DNA of 5,577 bases from an uncultured Nitrospira sp. (GTDB taxonomy: Bacteria; Nitrospirota; Nitrospiria; Nitrospirales; UBA8639), in contig CABVRQ010000134.1 of NCBI GenBank assembly GCA_902500695.1, positions 1 through 5,577 on the forward strand. Reading direction: 5' to 3'. How positions within the stretch are numbered: the stretch's first letter is position 1; every line of letters begins with the position of its first letter. This document shows, in pieces, positions 1-4,962 of the stretch. The notes beneath the pieces were generated by a model. The model did no database searches. It had not been told where the DNA came from and worked only from the letters and a program-made list of their open reading frames with translations. Both the position numbers and the translations under genes were made by a program.

Positions 1-801
1 TTAATCCAGCGCCAGAGTCAGGCATTTGGCGGAGCCACCGGCCTTGAGGAATTCATCCAGTTCAACTGGATGGGTGATGTAGCCCCGTTTGTGTAACCAT
101 TCCATCGTTTCCGGGCATCCGGTCGGCAGCACGACATGGCGATCAATGCACACAGCATTGCAGGCAAACCGCTCGCCTTCCTGGGATGGGACTTCAAATC
201 GTTTGTCCTGTTTTATGCGGGAAGCCAGCACGGTTTGGGCGTACGTATCGAAACAGGAAGGAAAGTAGAGGAGCTCTCCTCCACTGAGGGGACAAAAGCA
301 GGTATCCAGATGGTAAAACCGTTGATCCACCAATTCGACAGGCATGATTTCTTTCTGGAAAATTTCTGACAACTGGACATAGGCGCGGATATCACTACGT
401 TGCCGGTAGCCGCCGATCCAGAAATCCCGAAATCCCAATAAGTCTCCGGCCCCTTCAAAGTTTATGTCGGGGTCAAGGTTGATGACTTCATAGCCCTTCC
501 TGGTGAACCAATCAATGAAATGCCGTTCCTCACCCTGCCGTTCCGGGTGGCGGAATTGGCTGGGAACCGCCTTGCCCTCGTGGATGACACCCGCATTGGC
601 GGTAAACACCAAATCAGGTAGTTTTGGTACCGGTTCCATGAATTCAAGTTTGGCTCCTACCTCGTTTTCCAGTACCTGGGTCAGCGTTTTCCATTGTGCC
701 CTGGCGCGATCTCCATTGGATTGATTCGACACTCTCATCCATGGATTAATTTCATATTCGATACCAAAATAATCCGGGGGGCACATCAATAAACGGCTCA
801 T
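1..801 (-). CDS. argZ: Stand-alone arginine dihydrolase (ArgZ/AgrE N-terminal domain type)
   Basis: This 266-residue protein belongs to the guanidino-group-modifying (amidinotransferase / arginine deiminase / DDAH) superfamily. Visible motifs are PDLVFTANAG (62-71), FRHPER (83-88), FEGAGD (115-120), YHLDTCFCPL (163-172, with His164 and Asp166), FACNAV (212-217) and FLKAGGSAKCLTL (251-263), where Cys260 is the expected nucleophile. Asn69 in FTAN stands where arginine deiminases carry Asp. In cyanobacterial ArgZ/AgrE that Asn is associated with dihydrolase chemistry: arginine to ornithine, CO2 and two NH3. The length matches the N-terminal domain of those fused enzymes, and the protein stops where the LOR/SDH domain would begin. 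The protein is cytosolic, with no signal peptide. The ATG is preceded by a partial Shine-Dalgarno AGGAT about 9 nt upstream. The gene lies 15 bp downstream of the ornithine cyclodeaminase gene, so the two are probably cotranscribed. Alternatives are a deiminase giving citrulline or a DDAH-like hydrolase; the motif set favours dihydrolase. The complete ORF, including its stop, is in the window. Confidence 0.87.
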   Translation of the reverse strand: MSRLLMCPPDYFGIEYEINPWMRVSNQSNGDRARAQWKTLTQVLENEVGAKLEFMEPVPKLPDLVFTANAGVIHEGKAVPSQFRHPERQGEERHFIDWFTRKGYEVINLDPDINFEGAGDLLGFRDFWIGGYRQRSDIRAYVQLSEIFQKEIMPVELVDQRFYHLDTCFCPLSGGELLYFPSCFDTYAQTVLASRIKQDKRFEVPSQEGERFACNAVCIDRHVVLPTGCPETMEWLHKRGYITHPVELDEFLKAGGSAKCLTLALD

Positions 802-816
802 GGTATTGGTATCCTG

Positions 817-2055
817 CTATCCTTTCCAACCAAGTTCGCGAGCCAATTCCCATAAAAACGAAGAAGAATCCATCACGAGTCCGACGGCTTGAAAGCTTCC
901 ACGGTCACTCAGTTTTGTGGGAACGGCAGGATTGATATCGACACAGACGGTTGGTGATGACGCCGGGAGCAAATTTCCAGTCGCCACGGCATGCAGGGTG
1001 GAGGCCACCAACAAGGCTAACCCCACGCCGGGAATGGCGGCGCGCATGGCCTCTTGGGCTTGAATGGAATCGGTAATGACGCCCGGCAAGGGGCCGTCGT
1101 CGCGAATGGTCCCGGCCAGCACCATCTGGACCCGCTGTCGTATGCAGGCGGCCATGATTCCTTCTTTGATTAATCCACTTTCGATAGCTTTTTGAATGCT
1201 TCCCAAGGCCCGTATACGATTGATCGTGCGAAGGTGGTGCTCATGTCCGTGAGGCACGGAACGGCCAATACCCAAATTGTATCCCAATGACGTTCCGTAC
1301 AGGCTCGCTTCCATGTCGTGAGCGGCCAGGGCATTCCCGCAAAAGAGCACATGGATGTATCCCGCTTCGATGATCCAGGCCAGGGCTTCCCGTCCTCCCG
1401 CATGGATGATGGCCGGACCACCGGCAAATAACACCTTACCGGACCCCTTGCCATCTTTTCGTTGTTGTTGAATGGCCTTCATCCGTTTGGCCACGTCTGC
1501 GATGATATGGTGGTGAGGACGTTCGGAAGAAACCTGGGCTTCCATGAAACCGAACACATCCCGTTCTTTTGGTCGTTCCAGTGGAAACACCCGAACCCCT
1601 TTTCGTCCCGTGACGACCAGGTCGCCTTTTTCCACCGAGCCCATGGAAACCATCCGGGCGGAAAGTGGAGAGGTCTTGAGTATGATGGCCACATCCATTT
1701 CGGGTTGCGGGACATCGATCCAGTTTCCCTGCCACCGTATTTGAGTGGACAGGTGAGAGGTCGCGTAAAAATCCTCAGGTAAAATTCCATCAGCCGGGGC
1801 TGGCTCAACCGTGCAGTCTTCCTCGGTTTCAATCACTGCCCCATGGGGCTGAATGGTTTTCAGGATTTCCTGTAGTAACTCCCTAGTAGGAGCTTCAATC
1901 AGGATGGTGGCATGTGACGTGTCCTCCCGTCGGGTTCCTACCGTCACTTCAGAGAGGGTAAAGGTTCCCCCCAACATGACAATCGCATCCAGGACCTTCG
2001 CTAAGATCAGTGAATCAATGATATGCCCTTGGATGGTGATGGATTGAACGATCAT
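817..2055 (-). CDS. Ornithine cyclodeaminase, LOR/SDH-domain family (TIGR00300 type; AgrE/ArgZ C-terminal domain homologue)
   Basis: This 412-residue cytosolic protein has the LOR/SDH-type N-terminal domain (GHIIDSL at 10-16, then a ferredoxin-like segment to about 85). A Rossmann-like C-terminal part carries AGGPAIIHAGG (211-221), CGNALAAHDME (239-249), YGTSLG (253-258), LAGTIRDDGPLP (313-324), GNLLPA (360-365) and VDINPAVPTKLSDRG (372-386). These are the signatures of the family long annotated as TIGR00300 or 'LOR/SDH bifunctional enzyme conserved domain'. Archaeal members and the C-terminal half of cyanobacterial AgrE are known to convert ornithine to proline and ammonia using NAD+. This family is unrelated to the mu-crystallin type Ocd. 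The ATG is the only possible start: an in-frame TAA lies 9 nt upstream, and the conserved GHIIDS motif begins at residue 10. There is no Shine-Dalgarno, but TAAAAT lies 6 nt before the ATG, so the message may be leaderless. The gene is first in the operon and the dihydrolase gene follows 15 bp later. The order is reversed compared with the fused cyanobacterial protein. Cyclodeaminase activity is inferred from family and context. Confidence 0.86.
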   Translation of the reverse strand: MIVQSITIQGHIIDSLILAKVLDAIVMLGGTFTLSEVTVGTRREDTSHATILIEAPTRELLQEILKTIQPHGAVIETEEDCTVEPAPADGILPEDFYATSHLSTQIRWQGNWIDVPQPEMDVAIILKTSPLSARMVSMGSVEKGDLVVTGRKGVRVFPLERPKERDVFGFMEAQVSSERPHHHIIADVAKRMKAIQQQRKDGKGSGKVLFAGGPAIIHAGGREALAWIIEAGYIHVLFCGNALAAHDMEASLYGTSLGYNLGIGRSVPHGHEHHLRTINRIRALGSIQKAIESGLIKEGIMAACIRQRVQMVLAGTIRDDGPLPGVITDSIQAQEAMRAAIPGVGLALLVASTLHAVATGNLLPASSPTVCVDINPAVPTKLSDRGSFQAVGLVMDSSSFLWELARELGWKG

Positions 2056-2061
2056 TTTTTT

Positions 2062-2067
2062 ATTTTA
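2062..2067 (-). promoter_or_regulatory. Candidate -10 element for the arginine-to-proline operon (possibly leaderless mRNA)
   Basis: Read on the minus strand, TAAAAT lies six A residues upstream of the ATG at 2055. A transcript started at the normal distance from this hexamer would begin at or beside the ATG, and no Shine-Dalgarno is present. No convincing -35 hexamer is visible at 16-19 bp (the best is TTCAAG at 19 bp). The call rests on position and one hexamer only. The A/T-rich run could equally be ordinary translation-initiation context with the real promoter further upstream. Confidence 0.35.
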
Positions 2068-2100
2068 CCATGAAATTCTGCAAAGACTTGAAGTAAAAAT

Positions 2101-2146
2101 CGTTTGGGAGTTCATCGTTTTGCACGATGCCGAAGAGGCGTTTGGG
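2101..2146. promoter_or_regulatory. Dyad CATCGT-N5-ACGATG framed by CGTTTGGG direct repeats (possible operator)
   Basis: CATCGT (2113-2118) and ACGATG (2124-2129) form a perfect 6-bp dyad with a 5-bp spacer. The octamer CGTTTGGG occurs in the same orientation on both sides, at 2101-2108 and 2139-2146. The block lies in the divergent intergenic region, about 60-75 bp upstream of the ornithine cyclodeaminase start and about 120 bp upstream of the predicted start site of the plus-strand gene. It could bind a dimeric regulator, but no matching regulator gene lies in the window and short dyads also arise by chance. Confidence 0.3.
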
Positions 2147-2233
2147 TAGTTTTTATTCAAAACGCCATGGCCTTTTCTATCAGACTATGTACAGGAAACC
2201 GCAGAAGATTCATTCTTATCCGTTTCCTTCCGG

Positions 2234-2242
2234 TGCTATACT
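2234..2242 (+). promoter_or_regulatory. Extended -10 promoter for the EF-hand protein gene
   Basis: TGC followed by TATACT (2237-2242) gives an extended -10 (TG-n-TATACT, five of six bases of the sigma-70 hexamer). The -35 region is poor (around 2213-2219), as is usual for extended -10 promoters. Predicted transcription would start near 2249, giving a leader of about 28 nt that contains the Shine-Dalgarno. Confidence 0.55.
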
Positions 2243-2262
2243 ATGAGAATCTATCATTTGCC

Positions 2263-2269
2263 AGGGGGA
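2263..2269 (+). promoter_or_regulatory. Ribosome binding site that fixes a TTG start
   Basis: AGGGGGA lies 7 nt upstream of TTG at 2277. An in-frame TGA at 2244-2246 rules out a longer reading frame, and no ATG occurs in frame between that stop and the signal-peptide core. The strong site and its correct spacing support TTG as the real initiation codon. Confidence 0.7.
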
Positions 2270-2276
2270 ATCAAGT

Positions 2277-2903
2277 TTGAACCATCATCTTTGTACTGTT
2301 CTTCTCATTATTGGACTCGCTGGGGGTTCTTGGGAGCAGGGATTGCAGGCTACTGCATGGGCCTCACCCGGAACGGATGTCTTTCAAGGCTTCACTCAAC
2401 ACATCGGCGCTCAAATCGGAAAAGATAAACAGGAATTTGCAATCGCCGATTCCTGTACGGTGTATTTTTATCAACATTTGAAAAAGAAACCCCGCCCGGA
2501 GGTTGAGCGCATTCATTTCTCCCCCCTCTCACAAACAGGGCTTAATTACGATTGTGGGAAGCTCTTTCCCGAGGGGTTGGAGCAGGCCAGGGAGGCCTTT
2601 GGGAACACGCAACAACGGCTCTCCCTCAGCCTCACCTTCTATCAAATGGCTTTAGTGGGAGATGGGGATGATAACCAGGAATATAGTGCGCAAGAAATTC
2701 AGGATGTCCTGGAAGCTTTCGGGTTACCGTACCTTGATGGACTCCCCCATGGAGGGTATGTCATAGCCCTGACGGGTCTGTTCGAAAGTATTCGCCATGA
2801 GGTTCAATTCAAATTCCTGATGGAGGGGATGCAGGTGTTGATGAACAAGGGGTATCGCTTTACCGACACTGATCAGGCGGCATTGAATCGGGAGCTTAAT
2901 TGA
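2277..2903 (+). CDS. Exported protein of unknown function with an EF-hand-like calcium-binding loop
   Basis: This 208-residue protein starts at TTG with a good Shine-Dalgarno. The N-terminus has a hydrophobic stretch (about 5-18) and a signal peptidase I-like site AWA (27-29), so the mature protein is probably periplasmic or secreted. The N-region lacks Lys/Arg, which is weak for a Sec signal. Residues 129-140 (DGDDNQEYSAQE) fit an EF-hand loop: Asp129, Asp131, Asn133, Ser137 and Glu140 occupy positions 1, 3, 5, 9 and 12, with hydrophobic Tyr136 at position 8. The flanks LSLTFYQMAL and IQDVLEAFGL could be its two helices. A C-terminal segment, GYRFTDTDQAAL (192-203), resembles half of a degenerate second hand. 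The mature part has two Cys (60 and 93) that might form a disulfide. I recognise no family and assign no function. The gene ends 22 bp from the convergent HEAT-repeat gene with no clear terminator between them. Confidence 0.8.
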   Translation: MNHHLCTVLLIIGLAGGSWEQGLQATAWASPGTDVFQGFTQHIGAQIGKDKQEFAIADSCTVYFYQHLKKKPRPEVERIHFSPLSQTGLNYDCGKLFPEGLEQAREAFGNTQQRLSLSLTFYQMALVGDGDDNQEYSAQEIQDVLEAFGLPYLDGLPHGGYVIALTGLFESIRHEVQFKFLMEGMQVLMNKGYRFTDTDQAALNRELN

Positions 2904-2925
2904 TGGTCAAAGAGGGGGAAGCTCT

Positions 2926-3576
2926 CTATCGTATTCGTTCTAACGCTTCTTTTGAGCGGCTGCGGACGGTCTGGTCCCAGTCTTCTTTCATCTTTTCTTC
3001 CAGTTTCGCCTTCGCCTCTTGAGCCCGCATGCGGCCCAGGGCTAAGGCGGCACAGGCTCGCACATGGGCATGGTCATCTTCCAACGCCCGAATCAATAAG
3101 GGGATTGAGGGGTGATGTTTCAGAATTCCCAGGTAACTGGCTGACATTCCTCGTATGCGATGTTGTTTGTCACCTATGGCCGTCTTCAATGTCCAAATAA
3201 AGAGTTCCGCCATCGGTTCGGTAACTGTGTCCAATCCCTCGGCCTCGAATTGGTTCACTTCAATGAGGGTAAAGGCAAGATCTCGCCGTTTTTGGTTTGA
3301 GGGTTCTTTTTGAAAGCGTTGGAGGAGTCGATCACGAAGCTGAAGGCGCTCTTTGCGAGCTCGCCATTTTTTTGTGCCAATCCATACGCTTATCCCCAGC
3401 ACGAGAACGCCTCCAAGTATGGGTAGGATCTCATCGGTGATGTAATCCTGAGTGTCGAAGGTCAGATGATTCCATATCCAAATGGCTGCTACGATCAAAC
3501 CAAGCCCTAGCAATCCGACAAACGGATTAATAGCGCGATTGGTTTCCTCCGGTTGTGTTTGGGTGGGGCTTGGCAT
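2926..3576 (-). CDS. Two-helix membrane protein with a cytoplasmic HEAT-like repeat domain
   Basis: From the ATG at 3576 the protein has 216 residues. A TTG directly upstream (3579) would add one residue, and a stop nine nucleotides beyond that prevents a longer form. Neither start has a clear Shine-Dalgarno. A Pro/Gln/Glu-rich N-terminus leads to hydrophobic segments at about 18-36 and 49-68, separated by an acidic loop. The basic KKWRARKER after the second helix suggests that both termini are cytoplasmic. The C-terminal 80-90 residues contain HEAT / PBS-lyase-like helical repeats; the clearest is IPLLIRALEDDHAHVRACAALALGRM (about 158-183), preceded by a similar unit around 139-155 and followed by a charged repeat-like helix. 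Such repeats usually bind proteins, so a membrane-anchored scaffold is a reasonable inference, but the partner is unknown. The gene is convergent with the EF-hand gene and divergent from the MBL-fold hydrolase. Confidence 0.85.
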   Translation of the reverse strand: MPSPTQTQPEETNRAINPFVGLLGLGLIVAAIWIWNHLTFDTQDYITDEILPILGGVLVLGISVWIGTKKWRARKERLQLRDRLLQRFQKEPSNQKRRDLAFTLIEVNQFEAEGLDTVTEPMAELFIWTLKTAIGDKQHRIRGMSASYLGILKHHPSIPLLIRALEDDHAHVRACAALALGRMRAQEAKAKLEEKMKEDWDQTVRSRSKEALERIR

Positions 3577-3631
3577 CAATTCAAAGGGCTAATTAATATC
3601 AGTTTCTGAGTGAAATAAGGCGAGCATTCTC

Positions 3632-4414
3632 ATGCAGGTTACCATCTTAGGCTCCGGCACCAATATCCATCCCACTCGGGGAGCTGCCGGGTACCTTTTT
3701 CAAACGGACCGGCCTATTCTACTTGATTTCGGTCCACGAACGCTCTCTAATTTACTGAAAACCGGTGTGGATCGCCATACGATCCAACACCTACTTTTTA
3801 CCCATTACCATGCGGATCACTTTTCGGATTTTATACCATTTTTCTTTGATGCCGTGTGCCATTCAAAGTTCGCGGCCGTTCGACCAGACCTCACCATTTA
3901 TGGTCCACCCGGGACCAAGCGACTCTTTCGGGCGATGTTCCGGACATTCCCCAATTTTTCAAAAACTCCCTTTCGGGTCACTCTTCAGGAAGTCAATAAT
4001 CAGCCATTTTCGATTGGCGCCACCCGGATCACGCCATTGCCCATGACCCATTCTGATCAACAGACTTGTCTCGGCTATCGTCTGGAGTATCAGGGCCGGT
4101 CAGCGGCCTTTTCGGGAGATGCCATGGCTTCTCAAAATCTCGTGAGTCTCTGCCGAGATGCTGATGTGGCTATTTTGGATTGCTCTTTTTCGTCTCATCA
4201 GCCCGGTGGATCGCATATGCATGCGGAAGAATGTGGAAAAGTAGCGGAAAAGGCCAAGGTCAAAAAACTTGTTCTTTCGCATTTCTATGAAGCTGCCGAC
4301 CGGTCGAACGTCGTGGCTCAAGCCCGCCGATTTTTCTCAGGACCCATCATCAAAGGAAAAGACCTCATGACCTTCCAAGTCGGGCGGGCATTGCCAACAA
4401 GCATAGGCAAATGA
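3632..4414 (+). CDS. MBL-fold metallohydrolase related to RNase Z, short form without the exosite arm
   Basis: This 260-residue cytosolic protein has the full set of metallo-beta-lactamase-fold metal ligands in RNase Z order. They are HYHADH (58-63: His58, His60, Asp62, His63), MTH (His140), SGD (Asp163), the HMHAEE block (His195, matching the RNase Z HMTAEE motif) and LSH (His217). The N-terminal ILGSGT strand and LLDFG are also typical. A zinc-dependent hydrolase acting on a phosphodiester or ester is expected. True RNase Z proteins are usually about 280-310 residues and carry a flexible arm that grips tRNA. Here only about 22 residues separate His140 from Asp163 and no Gly/Pro-rich arm is seen, so tRNA 3' processing is not safe to assume; AtsA-like or other MBL hydrolases are equally possible. 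GGCGAG, 7 nt before the ATG, is a moderate ribosome site. The 55-bp gap to the divergent membrane-protein gene must hold both promoters. Confidence 0.88.
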   Translation: MQVTILGSGTNIHPTRGAAGYLFQTDRPILLDFGPRTLSNLLKTGVDRHTIQHLLFTHYHADHFSDFIPFFFDAVCHSKFAAVRPDLTIYGPPGTKRLFRAMFRTFPNFSKTPFRVTLQEVNNQPFSIGATRITPLPMTHSDQQTCLGYRLEYQGRSAAFSGDAMASQNLVSLCRDADVAILDCSFSSHQPGGSHMHAEECGKVAEKAKVKKLVLSHFYEAADRSNVVAQARRFFSGPIIKGKDLMTFQVGRALPTSIGK

Positions 4415-4508
4415 AGCGAATCCAGCCGCTGACCTGACCCCCTATACTTTTGGCTACTTTGCAATTACCAGAGCCTCCACCTGAAATCCTCTAATAACTC
4501 ACTGCCTG

Positions 4509-4620
4509 CAAGTCGGCTCATCGGGCTGACGCTCAAATCAAAGAGCGGACCTTGTCTGAGCCCGGCGAGTTGGTCCGCTACTCCGTGGCTTGCGTCAGAA
4601 CGATTTCATGTGCCGACTTG
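4509..4620. repeat. Long interrupted palindrome (three nested arm pairs)
   Basis: Three arm pairs nest in register. The outer pair is CAAGTCGGCtCAT (4509-4521) with ATGtGCCGACTTG (4608-4620), pairing at 12 of 13 positions. The middle pair is CTGACGC (4526-4532) with GCGTCAG (4592-4598). The inner pair is AGCGGACC (4544-4551) with GGTCCGCT (4572-4579), closing a 20-nt loop. The internal loops are small (4 versus 9 nt, and 11 versus 12 nt). The three helices total 27 paired bases and share one axis, which is far more order than chance would give in 112 bp. It could be an interspersed palindromic repeat or MITE-like element, or a structured RNA. No transposase, target duplication or second copy is visible in this window. 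Confidence 0.6.
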
Positions 4621-4636
4621 GGCGGAAATGGTTTTG

Positions 4637-4686
4637 GGTCCTTTTGCCGAAACAAAAGGACCTCGGCTACCGGGCCGAAACCCGGT
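4637..4686. repeat. Two adjacent hairpins with identical CCGAAA loops
   Basis: The first hairpin has perfect 10-bp arms, GGTCCTTTTG (4637-4646) and CAAAAGGACC (4653-4662), around the loop CCGAAA. Six bases later a second has 6-bp arms, ACCGGG (4669-4674) and CCCGGT (4681-4686), around the same hexanucleotide CCGAAA (4675-4680). Neither is followed by a T run on either strand, so they are not ordinary terminators. They lie 16 bp after the long palindrome and probably belong to the same element. Confidence 0.6.
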
Positions 4687-4821
4687 TCTTCCAAGTGGCA
4701 AGGTAAAACCACAACGCATGGAGATGAAGATAAATGTCAGGCGGTGGAAACTCTCATCGACAGACTCCAATCGCCAAATGATGCCAAGCGCGACATTTCT
4801 CCTATACCAAATTGAGGATTT

Positions 4822-4842
4822 TTGCATCACTTCCTTATGCAA
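4822..4842. promoter_or_regulatory. Dyad TTGCAT-N9-ATGCAA upstream of the cupredoxin promoter
   Basis: TTGCAT (4822-4827) and ATGCAA (4837-4842) are perfect inverted copies 9 bp apart, so the centres of the half-sites are 15 bp apart. The dyad centre lies about 84 bp upstream of the start site predicted from the sigma-54-like element, a normal distance for an enhancer-binding activator. The surroundings are A/T-rich and a chance dyad is possible. Confidence 0.3.
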
Positions 4843-4889
4843 GAAAATTTTCTTTCCTGAAAAATCAAAGTGATCTTTTCCTGAGATAT

Positions 4890-4905
4890 TGGCACAGGTC
4901 TTGAT
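4890..4905 (+). promoter_or_regulatory. Sigma-54-like -24/-12 promoter for the cupredoxin gene
   Basis: TGGCAC (4890-4895), five bases, then TTGAT (4901-4905) matches the sigma-54 pattern TGGCAC-N5-TTGCW at every fixed position except that A replaces C in the -12 GC pair. Transcription would start near 4916, about 47 nt before the ATG. An overlapping sigma-70 reading is TTGATT (4901-4906), 16 bp, TATTTT (4923-4928), with four of six bases in each hexamer. The sequence alone does not decide between them. Confidence 0.42.
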
Positions 4906-4962
4906 TATTTCAGATTGTAGGATATTTTATTTACCGAATTAATCTTTTACCAAGGAGTCTTT

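Larger units (their letters stand above)
4415..4962. other. 548-bp region without a credible gene
   Basis: Open frames here (for example 4552-4815 plus and 4606-4842 minus) lack ribosome sites, recognisable domains and protein-like composition, and they run through the palindromes at 4509-4686. I therefore do not call a gene. No clear rho-independent terminator follows the MBL-fold gene. The region holds the nested inverted repeats, two hairpins, an A/T-rich tract with a dyad from about 4820, and the promoter of the cupredoxin gene. The first 90 bases (4415-4508) show nothing notable. Confidence 0.6.

Noticed and set aside
1462..1832. Overlapping open frames of 99-117 codons inside the ornithine cyclodeaminase gene
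   Set aside because: They are shadows of a gene with clear family motifs along its whole length, and they lack their own start signals and domains.
2137..2166. GGCGTTT / AAACGCC as a hairpin terminator
   Set aside because: The 7-bp arms enclose 16 bases, there is no following T run, and no gene ends here on either strand.
2892..2924. GAGCTT / AAGCTC inverted repeat between the convergent gene ends as a terminator
   Set aside because: The arms are only 6 bp with a 21-nt loop and no T tract on either strand.
4415..4508. Terminator for the MBL-fold hydrolase gene
   Set aside because: Only a 4-bp AGCG/CGCT pairing is present just after the stop, without a T tract, so termination there is not supported.
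4552..4873. Open frames of 78-87 codons on both strands
   Set aside because: They have no ribosome binding sites or domains, they overlap each other, and part of their sequence consists of the hairpin arms at 4637-4686. They look like translated repeat sequence and not genes.
4853..4884. Direct repeat TTTCCTGA (4853-4860 and 4877-4884)
   Set aside because: It is only 8 bp, in A/T-rich surroundings, with two copies and no third. Chance is likely.
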